Part shown: positions 10,001 through 17,463 of the stretch, one piece after another
How positions within the stretch are numbered: the stretch's first letter is position 1
Layout of the letters: each line of letters opens with the position of its first letter
Assembly (NCBI RefSeq): GCF_051013375.1
Contig: NZ_CP142125.1
Source: Kordia algicida
GTDB lineage: Bacteria > Bacteroidota > Bacteroidia > Flavobacteriales > Flavobacteriaceae
DNA length: 64,000 nt
Direction: 5' to 3' (one strand)
Notes under the pieces: model-generated
The model's input: only the letters and a program-made list of their open reading frames with translations
Told to the model about the DNA's origin: nothing
The model's database searches: none
Translations under genes and position numbers: made by a program

Positions 10001-10220
10001 TTTCCGAGACTTTCTTTCCTTTACTATTGTAAGATAAGTATATAGGAATTTTAGTTCCATCTATACGAACAGTATGAAGAGGGATTCTTATATTTTTCCC
10101 ACCAGAACTATCATCATCATAAGATGTCCCTCTATCTGTATTAACATAGTCATAATTTTGAGAATGCACAACAAGGATAGCACTCAAAAACATAAGACTG
10201 AACAAATAACTTTTTTTCAT
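7032..10220 (-). CDS. Large secreted protein of the Rhs-associated, SpvB/Tc-like N-terminal type
   Basis: 1062 residues from Met at 10220, chosen because it gives a clean signal peptide (MKKSYLF...VVHSQ). An in-frame ATG at 10238 would add six residues. The N-terminal stretch (IPLHTVRIDGTKIPIYLSYNSKGKK, then GFNWRLNAGGEI) is the conserved opening found in Bacteroidota proteins encoded just upstream of Rhs proteins and resembles the first blade region of SpvB/TcB-type shells. The rest is rich in Tyr/Asp/Asn and YDxxG-like motifs but has no sharp Rhs core and no toxin tip. It is separated from the Rhs gene by 13 bases, so the two are surely cotranscribed. Possible roles are a shell partner, carrier or surface filament; none is proven. 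Confidence 0.72.
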   Translation of the reverse strand: MKKSYLFSLMFLSAILVVHSQNYDYVNTDRGTSYDDDSSGGKNIRIPLHTVRIDGTKIPIYLSYNSKGKKVSEMPTSVGFNWRLNAGGEIRKKINHLVDESENGWLHNSNLSDYQENIVVGQSSTMKDLLKKIDAAPDIFMMSLSNGDYTNFIYEHKETTIGTFLEPVLINQSKNINKIYTNLELLSQYRYPVNSDFEYANDLEADITFTGRNGVNYKFRKGIKRERAWDLRRRTDSYIDSADYKNYYLHKIVTDINNEEIDFEYDETKLYKFMPHAKATRRQTNSNPQTVPSSSDPIVTEGYYYDVSVEDVSRKDIRRIITQNEIVEFTYKDHDYVTNLQVPINERPSTPIYNKLQQQIVQLLDEIKIYDYQGNYVFGYKFEYTEQTGNQNTFEGIFKLKKILKYGRNHKDYIVYRKFDYYSDGSTSSPISNAQDVFGYPNSAFSNNESNFTPIYIFQGIADRMPDEAALTRGMLKTITNITGGKTEYKYKENTYNNIYYGGLLIKEILTYDNVNSLAKHVKYEYDNPEGFGLPVYDTSQYNQGVTPPNGYSQGYYEGYQQAWQTYFTKQDPIIDHYQYPYLTSYNVSSMPYDLLKETPLLDQLILNLGFQTFTQIDSGSFYSKVTQTNHNVTNGLAEKGSTVHNFIPSISGFNLSKKMSKTTQYDSQGKKVKEVLYNYDTVNFGIIDAFEFDNVHLQANHINPSLYRYVVKSYPIYKTLDVLKSVVKKDYVEDGNELSYETTFIYLNELDGSLNTTDYTRVKEMITSANGDEFEKTNFKYLSEYDNLPDDFQGLHLKNPQVEQNKWVKSGTVWKLEKSQVFNYLLDGKVKKIGEVLGNQNTGTYYTEATFISSSFDASSNFISLAEYITEYEYSTEGKLMIEKDLKSQTHTLYQRSNEYGGLRVDAILETRSLSNTFLKKSFENLSETGVVKFNKAFSGKYVYNGNTLLLGNFPAGYEVSFWTYKGNHWSFNSYLHTGGMLTIEKPIGVLCIDEVIVKPKNSTVATRTYSNQGITSSLDETGNGTRVEFDLFARKLYDLDKQHNILKEYRYNTKNLNTTN

Positions 10221-10254
10221 TGGTTTGTAATTATGCATTAATTATATTTCAAAC

Positions 10255-10262
10255 CAAAACTA
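10255..10262 (-). promoter_or_regulatory. Bacteroidota -7 element (TAGTTTTG) for the Rhs operon
   Basis: Minus-strand TAGTTTTG fits the TAnnTTTG consensus and lies 35 bases before the preferred start at 10220. No good -33 TTG was seen at 19 bases spacing. Confidence 0.4.
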
Positions 10263-10459
10263 TATAATTTATAATCTTAATTTAATTTAAATATATAGCG
10301 TAATTTTTAAAGCGTTAAACCTACTTTTTTAAAAGAAAATTCTTTCTTTTAAAATCAATAAGCACTTGTATAACTGAGTAGCCTTAAAATAGATTCAAAC
10401 AAAAACCAAGCTTCTTTGCAATAAGGAGGTAAGAAATTAACTTGAAAAAAAACTTTTTT

Positions 10460-10513
10460 AATTTTATACAAAAAAAGAGCGCTATTCCTAGCGCTCTTTT
10501 TTTGTATAAAATT
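10460..10513. terminator. Perfect 24-bp-stem palindrome, original terminator of the DUF5689 gene
   Basis: Arms 10460-10483 and 10490-10513 are exact reverse complements, with a six-base ATTCCT loop and T7 tracts inside both arms, so it can terminate in either direction. Joining the sequence after the IS (11896 on) restores a 25th pair. It was therefore the terminator just after the stop codon of the gene now ending at 11911, and the IS has separated the two. Confidence 0.8.
10511..10513. repeat. Target-site duplication ATT (left copy)
   Basis: ATT directly precedes the left inverted repeat and ATT directly follows the right one (11893-11895). A 3-bp duplication is normal for IS3-family insertion. 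Confidence 0.6.
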
Positions 10514-10542
10514 TGTCTCGTCCTGAAATAGCGTTACACTAA
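10514..10542 (+). repeat. Left terminal inverted repeat of the IS3-family element
   Basis: Begins TGTCTCGTCCTGAAA and contains CGTTACA. It pairs with the right end at 11864-11892 with scattered mismatches. Confidence 0.75.
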
Positions 10543-10554
10543 ATTTTAAGCGTA

Positions 10555-10941
10555 ATGAAAACAAATTATGTAAAACGTACTCAAAAAGATTATTCATTAT
10601 CTTTTAAACTCCAAGTAGTTCAAGAGATTGAACAGGGCAAACTGACACGCTCACAAGTCTTATCAAAGTATGGTATACAATCTGGATCTACCATCAGAAC
10701 TTGGTTAAAAAAATATGGTAACTTTGATTGGCATAATCAAACTCCACTTTCTATGACAAAGACTCCAGAACAAAAGATTTTAGAATTAGAAGAAAAAATC
10801 AAACTGTTAGAAAAGCAGAAGGCTCGTGCAGAACATCTGGCGGAGCGTGCTGACAAGAAAGCTATTTTGTTTGATATGATGATTGATTTAGCAGAAAAAG
10901 AGTTTAATATTCCTATCAGAAAAAACTCCAAACCCAAGTAA
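10555..10941 (+). CDS. IS3-family transposase OrfA
   Basis: 128 residues with an N-terminal helix-turn-helix (YSLSFKLQVVQEIEQGKLTRSQVLSKYGI, then TIRTWLKKYG) and a C-terminal coiled coil (about residues 75-105, leucine-rich heptads), the standard OrfA plan for binding IS ends. Near its end, codons AGA AAA AAC contain the heptamer A AAA AAC (10920-10926). A -1 slip there enters the orfB frame, which is open from that point, so an OrfAB fusion transposase is expected. The stop is at 10939-10941. Confidence 0.92.
   Translation: MKTNYVKRTQKDYSLSFKLQVVQEIEQGKLTRSQVLSKYGIQSGSTIRTWLKKYGNFDWHNQTPLSMTKTPEQKILELEEKIKLLEKQKARAEHLAERADKKAILFDMMIDLAEKEFNIPIRKNSKPK
10920..10926 (+). promoter_or_regulatory. 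Programmed -1 frameshift slippery site between orfA and orfB
   Basis: A AAA AAC is in the correct register of the orfA frame (AGA AAA AAC). After a -1 slip the reading frame continues without a stop into orfB. This is the classical IS3-family arrangement for making OrfAB. Confidence 0.75.
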
Positions 10942-10946
10942 TCGAT

Positions 10947-11846
10947 ATGTTTAGAATACATTACAGAGAAAGTATCTCATCTACTTGTGAGTTACTTGGG
11001 GTAAGCAGGCAAGTATATTACCGAGCGATACGTTCAAAAGAGAAACGACAGTGTATTGCTAGTGATGTGATAGAGCTGGTTCAATCTGTTAGAATAGAGC
11101 AACCACGCATTGGCACAAGGAAGTTATATCATATTCTACAAGAGTCTTTACGTAGTTTAGGTGTCGGCAGAGATCGTTTATTTGCTATTTTAAAGGCAAA
11201 TCATATGTTGATTAAACCCAAGCGGAGCTATCATATCACTACTAACTCTCATCATCGGTTTAGAAAACATAACAATGTAATAGAGAATTTAGATGTAAAC
11301 AGACCAGAACAAGTTTGGGTAGCAGATATTACCTATGTAGGTAATCGAGCTAATCCCATGTATTTATCGCTTATTACAGATGCATATTCTAAGATGATCG
11401 TTGGGTATTATCTATCCAATACCTTAGCAGTAGATAGTTCTATAAAAGCATTAAAGCAAGCTGTTAAAAACAGAAAATATCCCAAGGAAAGGCTAATACA
11501 TCATTCTGATAGAGGTTTACAATATTGTAGTAATCAATATCAAAGAATATTAACTAAGAGTCATATTAAATGTAGTATGACAGAATCCTATGATCCATAT
11601 CAAAATGCAGTAGCAGAGCGAATCAACGGAATCTTGAAACAAGAGTTTTTAATGGGCACCTCTAAAATAGACATCAAACTAATGAAGAAAATAGTACAAC
11701 AGAGTATTAAAGTTTATAATACCAAAAGACCGCATTTATCATGTCAAATGCTAACTCCAGAACAGATGCACAAACAAAATAAAGTCAACATAAAAACCTA
11801 TAAAAGAAAAAACACAGATAAGACAGCTGTCTTATCTGTGTTTTAA
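10947..11846 (+). CDS. IS3-family transposase OrfB, DDE catalytic domain
   Basis: 299 residues with an N-terminal helical region (ELLGVSRQVYYRAI, then PRIGTRKLYHIL) followed by an rve integrase core. The DDE residues are visible: Asp in WVADITYV, Asp in HHSDRGLQY and Glu in NAVAERING. The separate ATG at 10947 is five bases after the orfA stop, but most active protein is probably made as an OrfAB frameshift fusion. The stop codon lies inside a perfect palindrome. Confidence 0.95.
   Translation: MFRIHYRESISSTCELLGVSRQVYYRAIRSKEKRQCIASDVIELVQSVRIEQPRIGTRKLYHILQESLRSLGVGRDRLFAILKANHMLIKPKRSYHITTNSHHRFRKHNNVIENLDVNRPEQVWVADITYVGNRANPMYLSLITDAYSKMIVGYYLSNTLAVDSSIKALKQAVKNRKYPKERLIHHSDRGLQYCSNQYQRILTKSHIKCSMTESYDPYQNAVAERINGILKQEFLMGTSKIDIKLMKKIVQQSIKVYNTKRPHLSCQMLTPEQMHKQNKVNIKTYKRKNTDKTAVLSVF
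11809..11844 (+). terminator. Perfect 36-bp palindrome at the orfB stop codon
   Basis: The two 18-bp halves (11809-11826, 11827-11844) are exact reverse complements with no spacer. The palindrome covers the last orfB codons and the first base of the stop, and is flanked by A-rich DNA on the left and T-rich DNA on the right. It probably terminates transposase transcription, or blocks readthrough from outside. Confidence 0.6.
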
Positions 11847-11863
11847 CTATTTTTAATCCTAAA

Positions 11864-11892
11864 TAACTGTAACGGTTTTTTAGGACGGGTCA
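11864..11892 (-). repeat. Right terminal inverted repeat of the IS3-family element
   Basis: The reverse complement begins TGACCCGTCCTAAAA and contains CGTTACA, matching the left end. ATT follows at 11893-11895. Confidence 0.75.
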
Positions 11893-11910
11893 ATTATGTT
11901 TTCAAGAATT

Positions 11911-13320
11911 TTACATTCCTGTTACTTTGATGTCATCAATGTGATATCTTGTTTCAGCTCCACCATCAGCTCCTAAATATTTGAAAGCAACGTGTACGTC
12001 TCCGTTTAAACAAGAGATATTTAATTCAGAAGATACAAAGCTACCAAATCCGCTTCCTCCTACTGGAATGTTAGCGTCAAGTAATGTCCATTCTGTTGTT
12101 GTTGGATCACCTGTGTAGTTTTCTGTAATGAATGCTTCTAGAATTGTTCCTGTTTCAAAGTTTGCAGAGATTTCAAAAGATAATTCTTCTTGCGTAGTTC
12201 CGTCTAAGTTGATTGCTGGCGTAACTAACCAAGCTTCTAATGGGCTTTCTCCTGTTCCGAAAGCAGAAATTTTCATGTATCTGTCTCCACTAAATGAACT
12301 GTCTTCATAACGCTCAGAACCTCCTGAAACGTTTACGTTTGTCCATCCTAAAGCGTCTAATTGTGCTTCATTTGTAATTGCTTGGAAATCTTCTTCAAAT
12401 ATTGTTGTTGCTGTAGAAACTGGTCCTGTACAGTCTAATACATCTGGATCACAACGAACTGTTTCTGTAAAGTTTACATCCGCTAAGGTATTTATTACTA
12501 AAACATTGGCATCATCACCAAAATCTCTTGTAAAAATTCCTTGAATCGTTCCTTTTCTATCGTCTATTGTTAATGACTTGAAATCTGCAAACGTACTTGT
12601 TTGTAATGCAATAATTCCTCCGTCAACACATTCTTCAAGATTTCTGAATCCGTCAAAACTATCAGATGCTTCACCAGCGTATGTTGATCCAAGAACGTTT
12701 AAGCTAAATTGTACATCATTTAATTGAATTAATGTGTTTTCATCAGCTTCTGTCAATTCACCAACTGTTGTTGATTTTGGTGTGATTTCTGCTACTTCTG
12801 TACTACGCACTACGAAACTGTCTAATTCAAATGGTTGAATTTGATCGATGTCGTTTCCATTTGGTTTTCCAATAGCGTATACTCCGTTTTCAACTCCAAT
12901 AGCCAAACCATTCATTTTGATGTATACTTTTCTACCAAACTCGTATCTTTGGAATAATCCAGACTGGTTGATATCTACGCGGAATCCTAATCTTGGATCA
13001 GCTGCATCATCAGACGCGTCTTTTTTGTTTTGAATTACTATTTCTTCGAAGAAGTTTCCAGCTTGGTCGCTAGATACTACATATCCTTCAATAATAATTT
13101 CTGCTTCATCAAGTGCAATTTCTGCGATATCGTCTCCGCTTGCTACAGCTTGTTGGTATCGTGCTACCATATTCTGGAAAGTAGCGTTTGCTGTTAATCC
13201 TGGATCAACAGTTGTTGTTCCTGTAGGAATTGCAAATTCATCGTCTTGAACACAAGAAGTAATAACTAATCCCATAGTTCCTAAGACAGCTATTAAACTA
13301 AAAATTTTATTTGCTTTCAT
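11911..13320 (-). CDS. DUF5689 surface lipoprotein with C-terminal choice-of-anchor-like domain
   Basis: 469 residues. The signal peptide ends in a lipobox (VITSC, Cys23), so it is a lipoprotein, probably outer-membrane and surface-exposed. Residues about 45-275 form a DUF5689-type region of OB-fold-like strands (GYVVSSDQAGNFFEEIVIQN, VYIKMNGLAIG). From about 300 to the end is a jellyroll of the choice-of-anchor type ending in HIDDIKV. It lies 64 bases downstream of the TonB receptor and is cotranscribed with it. DUF5689 proteins commonly pair with such receptors and with a secreted endonuclease/phosphatase, as here, which suggests a capture lipoprotein for the imported ligand. Its terminator now lies beyond the IS. 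Confidence 0.85.
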   Translation of the reverse strand: MKANKIFSLIAVLGTMGLVITSCVQDDEFAIPTGTTTVDPGLTANATFQNMVARYQQAVASGDDIAEIALDEAEIIIEGYVVSSDQAGNFFEEIVIQNKKDASDDAADPRLGFRVDINQSGLFQRYEFGRKVYIKMNGLAIGVENGVYAIGKPNGNDIDQIQPFELDSFVVRSTEVAEITPKSTTVGELTEADENTLIQLNDVQFSLNVLGSTYAGEASDSFDGFRNLEECVDGGIIALQTSTFADFKSLTIDDRKGTIQGIFTRDFGDDANVLVINTLADVNFTETVRCDPDVLDCTGPVSTATTIFEEDFQAITNEAQLDALGWTNVNVSGGSERYEDSSFSGDRYMKISAFGTGESPLEAWLVTPAINLDGTTQEELSFEISANFETGTILEAFITENYTGDPTTTEWTLLDANIPVGGSGFGSFVSSELNISCLNGDVHVAFKYLGADGGAETRYHIDDIKVTGM

Positions 13321-13384
13321 TTGTTCGATTTTATTTTTTTCTGCGTTATCTAAAGATACGCAATCTTTAATTTTTTTGTTTTGT

Positions 13385-16162
13385 TTAGAATCTAAAATAT
13401 AAATTTAAGAAATATGTTCTTCCTCTACCATACCAATATCTGTTACCAAATACTCTTGTTTCTAGTGCAGAGTCGTCTCTTAATTCTCTGAAGTTAGCAT
13501 TTCTTCCTTGCTCAAAACCTCCAGTTTTGTATTCTTTGTCGAAAACGTTGCTAATACTTGCAAAGAACCCAACGTAGTAATCTCCTAATTTCCATGATTT
13601 TCCACCAATAAGGTTTACTAACATGTAATCGTCAAATTGTTCTTGTCTTAATAATTCACGTGCCAATTCTGGATTGTAATCATTAAATGGTTGTCCGTCA
13701 AAATCTGTGTAAAAATTACTACTTCTTTGTAATGGACTCACATCAATATATGCGTTAGAGAAAAAGTTGGTTGTCGCTCCAAACCACCAGTAATCTGGAT
13801 CTCTATATTCAAATCCTAAAGAGAATGCTCTTTGTGGTCCACCGGCAATTTTATAATCTTTTAATGAAGATTTTCCTAAGTACAGTGTTTCTTCAAAATC
13901 TTCTGAAGATAAGTATAGGTCAGGATTGTTGTCATACGTAAACTGACCAACAGAAGCAACACCTTTTAATTTGATGGTTGATGTTACTTGTGCTTCCAAT
14001 CCAAGTTCTCCTCCAAAATGTCTTTTGTCAACTCCTTGTAAGATTTCTTGAACAAACGCTTGATTGTCTCCTCCAATACCATCTGCGAAGAAGAACGAAA
14101 TTTCGTTTGCATCTTCCATTTTTGTGTAATATCCAGTTAATCTTGCTTTGATTATTGGCGAACGGTAGATGTAACTTGCATCAAAAGAAGTAATTTTTTC
14201 TTCAGTGATGTTTGGTACGATATCGTGATTTTCTCTTGAGTTGGAATAAGTGTTACGAATTGAAGGTGCTTTTGTGATGTATCCACCGTTGAAATCAAAT
14301 AAGTGACGTCCCGTTAATTTATACGTCAATCCCGCTTTTGCTCCAATTCCTGTGAAAGATAATTTTTCACCTTCACCAAATGATTTATTTGGGAAACCAC
14401 CGTTTCTGTATAATCCGATACGTTGGTATGTTGTATTTTTTACACTACCAGCTACGAAGAAATCAACTTTTTTGTATTTGAATTGTGCTTGTGCAAAACC
14501 TCCAATAGTATTTGATTCGATATCAAACGCATAGCGGAAACGATCTCCTTCTCCTACCAATCTGTTAGGATTGTTTAAGTCGTTTTGAACACTTCCAGGA
14601 TCGTTTGCTAAATCATCTGCAAAGTTATCAACATCCAAATAACCACGCGCTCCTAATAAATCTGTTACTTCTGCGAAGTTTTCAGATGTTAGTGAAGTGA
14701 ATGTAGCACCTGCATTTAATGTAATGTTATCATTAATTGCCGTATTTAATATAGTGTTTGCTGTAAATTGTCTGTCGTCAGTTCTATCTTCATATACTAT
14801 ATTGATGGCATTTCCTCCAGCAACTAAGTTACTTTGGTTTGCTGCATATAATCCAGCCCAATCAATTTGTCCTCCATTTACGAAAGCTTCTCTTGCTCCA
14901 AACTCTAACGCTGGATTTTCAGGATTGTTTCTCGCGAAGAAACTTGGTAATTTTTGGTAATATGTTGGACTCACATTTACACCGCTTCCAATTGGAAAAC
15001 CGCTTGCATCAAGGTCCGTACCTCCAAAGTCAATACGACTTCTTCCTTGCTCACCAAATTGATACGCTACGTTTGTGTTTAATGTAGTGCTTTCACCAAT
15101 ATTCCAATAATGATTTAACATTAAAATAGGCTCTACAACTCTACGAACTCTTGAGTTACGCTTTTCACCATCTTGATATCCCCAAAAGTCGTTATATCTA
15201 ATTCCTTTTAAGTCAAAAACTTCTTGTGTGTTTGCAGAAGATTGACCTCTCCTGTTTGGTGCGTAGATTCCTGTGAAATTTAAGCTGTGCTTGTCGTTTA
15301 ATTTCTTTTCAACTGAAACGAATAAAGAATTTGCGTCATAGAAAGTACCGTCGTTAAAACCTTCATCTCCCCATCTTCTTCCTGCTGAAACTGTATACGC
15401 CCATCCACTTTCTAGTAAACCAGAAGAATATGTTGCCATAACTCTGCTCGTGTAACTTCTATCAGATGAAGATATGGTAACTCTACCACCTTTTCTGTAC
15501 TGTGAAGCTCTAGTGTTAATGTTTGTTGTTCCTAAAATACCACCAAAAGTATAATCTGAAGCACTTAAACCATTTGTAAGTTCTTGATTTCTTACAACAT
15601 CATTTAATCCTCCCCAATTACTCCATTGTGGTCTTCCGTTGAACTGTTTGTTCATTTCAATACCGTTAATCAGTACTGTTCCATTTTCGGAATCTAAACC
15701 TCTTACTCTAAAGAAGGTAGATCCAAATTCAAAAGCGGCAGTTCTTAAGAATATATCTCTTGAAGATTGTAATAATCCAGAGATATTGTCTGCTGCTGTT
15801 GAGTCATCATTCAATTCATCGTCAGTCAATGAGATCAGTGTCACATCTTCCTGAACGAATCTTTTTAACAAAATTGTCCCTAGATCAATTGCTTGACCAT
15901 CTGTAACTGTTACTGGCATTCTTAGAATTGCATATCCGTCTTTTTTGAAAACGACATCCACTTCGCCTGCAACCACATTTGTTAATTTGAAGACTCCAGA
16001 TGCGTCTGTAACAACTTCTTTATTATTGTTACCTGCAACTGAAACCAAAACATTTTGAATTGGGTCATCTGTATTGGCATCAATTACCATACCTGTAATT
16101 GAATTTTGTCCGCTGACGAACCAAACTGATAGCAATCCAAATAAAAAAATAAATTTTTTCAT
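13385..16162 (-). CDS. TonB-dependent receptor with carboxypeptidase-like N-terminal domain
   Basis: 925 residues: signal peptide (to about residue 19, VSGQ), a CarboxypepD_reg-like beta-sandwich (about 20-100, SITGMVIDANTDDPIQNVLVSV), a plug domain (FFRVRGLDSENGTVLINGIEMN, about 155-175) and a 22-strand-type outer-membrane barrel ending in an aromatic C-terminus (YFLNLYFRF). It imports a substrate across the outer membrane using TonB energy. The partners are the DUF5689 lipoprotein downstream and the divergent secreted endonuclease/phosphatase upstream, so phosphate- or nucleotide-containing substrates are a reasonable guess. Substrate specificity cannot be read from the sequence. Confidence 0.93.
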   Translation of the reverse strand: MKKFIFLFGLLSVWFVSGQNSITGMVIDANTDDPIQNVLVSVAGNNNKEVVTDASGVFKLTNVVAGEVDVVFKKDGYAILRMPVTVTDGQAIDLGTILLKRFVQEDVTLISLTDDELNDDSTAADNISGLLQSSRDIFLRTAAFEFGSTFFRVRGLDSENGTVLINGIEMNKQFNGRPQWSNWGGLNDVVRNQELTNGLSASDYTFGGILGTTNINTRASQYRKGGRVTISSSDRSYTSRVMATYSSGLLESGWAYTVSAGRRWGDEGFNDGTFYDANSLFVSVEKKLNDKHSLNFTGIYAPNRRGQSSANTQEVFDLKGIRYNDFWGYQDGEKRNSRVRRVVEPILMLNHYWNIGESTTLNTNVAYQFGEQGRSRIDFGGTDLDASGFPIGSGVNVSPTYYQKLPSFFARNNPENPALEFGAREAFVNGGQIDWAGLYAANQSNLVAGGNAINIVYEDRTDDRQFTANTILNTAINDNITLNAGATFTSLTSENFAEVTDLLGARGYLDVDNFADDLANDPGSVQNDLNNPNRLVGEGDRFRYAFDIESNTIGGFAQAQFKYKKVDFFVAGSVKNTTYQRIGLYRNGGFPNKSFGEGEKLSFTGIGAKAGLTYKLTGRHLFDFNGGYITKAPSIRNTYSNSRENHDIVPNITEEKITSFDASYIYRSPIIKARLTGYYTKMEDANEISFFFADGIGGDNQAFVQEILQGVDKRHFGGELGLEAQVTSTIKLKGVASVGQFTYDNNPDLYLSSEDFEETLYLGKSSLKDYKIAGGPQRAFSLGFEYRDPDYWWFGATTNFFSNAYIDVSPLQRSSNFYTDFDGQPFNDYNPELARELLRQEQFDDYMLVNLIGGKSWKLGDYYVGFFASISNVFDKEYKTGGFEQGRNANFRELRDDSALETRVFGNRYWYGRGRTYFLNLYFRF

Positions 16163-16218
16163 ACTGTAATTTGCAATTAATTATTATTTAAGTTTAAAAA
16201 ATCTTTAATAACGACGCG

Positions 16219-16226
16219 CAAATGTA
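16219..16226 (-). promoter_or_regulatory. -7 element (TACATTTG) for the TonB receptor/DUF5689 operon
   Basis: Minus-strand TACATTTG fits TAnnTTTG and lies 57 bases before the receptor start. The -33 element is not evident. Confidence 0.5.
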
Positions 16227-16246
16227 CATTATTTATAATTAATAAC

Positions 16247-16254
16247 TACTTTTG
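16247..16254 (+). promoter_or_regulatory. -7 element (TACTTTTG) for the secreted endonuclease/phosphatase gene
   Basis: Plus-strand TACTTTTG lies 47 bases upstream of the start at 16301. With the minus-strand element at 16219 it forms a compact divergent promoter region. Confidence 0.4.
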
Positions 16255-16300
16255 GTCTATCTTTTGCATAGATTATTTAAGATAACATAACATTCAATAA

Positions 16301-17347
16301 ATGAAAAACCTTAAATCCCTAGTATTCTTAGCTTTTTTAGTAGTTTCTGTACAGGCATGGGCACAGAAAAAAAAGCAGTATAAGGTACAAACGATTGCAT
16401 TTTATAATGTAGAAAACTTGTTTGATACTATTAATGACCCACTGAAAGATGACGAGAAGAGTCCAATTATGGAAATTCAAGGTGATCGATCAAAGATTTA
16501 TAAAGATAAAATTTCAAAACTTGCGCGTGTAATATCTGACATTGGCTACGATATTGCGAAGACTTCTCCTGCTATTTTGGGAGTTGCCGAAATTGAGAAT
16601 AGACAGGTTTTAGAAGATTTAGTTAATGATCCGAAGTTAAAAGATGCTGATTATGGTATTATTCACTTTGATTCTCCTGATAAGCGTGGAATTGATGTTG
16701 GTTTGCTTTATAAACAAGGAGTTTTTCAACCTCATAGCTTTTCTAAGCATCCATTATATATTTATGATGGAGATAAACGTATTTACACAAGAGATCAATT
16801 ATTAGTTTCTGGTGTTTTAGATGATGAAGAAGTACATATTATTGTAAATCACTGGCCATCGCGTAGAGGTGGAGAAGCTCGAAGTAGACCAAAACGTGTG
16901 AAAGCTGCCGAGTTGAATAAGCATATTATTGATTCGCTACAAGATATTGATAAGAAAGCGAAGATTTTTACCATGGGCGATATGAATGACGATCCTTTTA
17001 ATGTAAGTATGAAAGAAGTACTGAAAACTAAGGAAGATCGCGATGAGGCTAATGGTAAAGATTTGTTTAATCCAATGGAAGGAATGGCAAGAAACGGAAA
17101 TGGAACATTGGCATATAGAGACGGCTGGAACTTGTTTGACCAAATTATTTTTACAGCGCCTTTGTTGAAGAAAGATTTTACGGAATACCGTTATTATAAA
17201 GCAGGAATTTACAATAAGGTTTATTTGTCTAATAAACGTGGACGTTATAAAGGATATCCTTTTAGAAGTTTTGCTGGCGGAAGTTATACAGGTGGTTATA
17301 GTGACCATTTCCCTGTGTATGTACATTTAATTAAGGAAGTGAAGTAA
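16301..17347 (+). CDS. Secreted endonuclease/exonuclease/phosphatase family protein
   Basis: 348 residues with a signal peptide (cleavage near QAWAQ, residue 22). The EEP fold motifs are all visible: N36-V-E38-N (FYNVENLFD), E97/E99 (GVAEIEN), H184 (VNHWPSRRGG), the metal/catalytic D227 and N229 (MGDMNDDP), and the terminal S334-D335-H336. The family includes DNase I-like nucleases and phosphodiesterases that use divalent metal. Secreted, and divergently encoded from a TonB receptor/DUF5689 pair, it probably degrades extracellular nucleic acid or a phosphoester for uptake. Nuclease and phosphatase activity cannot be told apart here. Confidence 0.9.
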   Translation: MKNLKSLVFLAFLVVSVQAWAQKKKQYKVQTIAFYNVENLFDTINDPLKDDEKSPIMEIQGDRSKIYKDKISKLARVISDIGYDIAKTSPAILGVAEIENRQVLEDLVNDPKLKDADYGIIHFDSPDKRGIDVGLLYKQGVFQPHSFSKHPLYIYDGDKRIYTRDQLLVSGVLDDEEVHIIVNHWPSRRGGEARSRPKRVKAAELNKHIIDSLQDIDKKAKIFTMGDMNDDPFNVSMKEVLKTKEDRDEANGKDLFNPMEGMARNGNGTLAYRDGWNLFDQIIFTAPLLKKDFTEYRYYKAGIYNKVYLSNKRGRYKGYPFRSFAGGSYTGGYSDHFPVYVHLIKEVK

Positions 17348-17414
17348 CTTTTAATGTATCAATTTGACAATGTAGTAATTTGAAAATTAGCTTCATTGCG
17401 CAGAAATGAAAATA

Positions 17415-17450
17415 CAAAAAATCCTTATCGTACTTGATAAGGATTTTTTT
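17415..17450. terminator. Bidirectional terminator between convergent genes
   Basis: AAAAAATCCTTATC and GATAAGGATTTTTTT form a 14-bp stem with a short loop. It serves the gene ending at 17347 (+) and the one ending at 17464 (-). Confidence 0.85.
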
Positions 17451-17463
17451 GTGTTTGTTTTGC

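Larger units (their letters stand above)
10514..11892 (+). mobile_element. IS3-family insertion sequence, apparently complete
   Basis: 1379 bp, bounded by imperfect inverted repeats (10514-10542 and 11864-11892, about 22 of 29 positions matching, ends TG...CA) and flanked by a 3-bp ATT duplication. It carries orfA and orfB with an A AAA AAC slippery site and an intact DDE triad. Both frames are open and the ends are intact, so it may still be active. It interrupts no gene. Confidence 0.92.

Noticed and set aside
10514..11892. IS insertion as a gene disruption
   Set aside because: Both flanking genes are complete; the insertion site is intergenic, after the DUF5689 stop and before the promoter of the Rhs operon.
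16937..17326. 129-codon open frame antisense to the secreted endonuclease/phosphatase
   Set aside because: The plus-strand gene has all EEP motifs through this region; the antisense frame has none.
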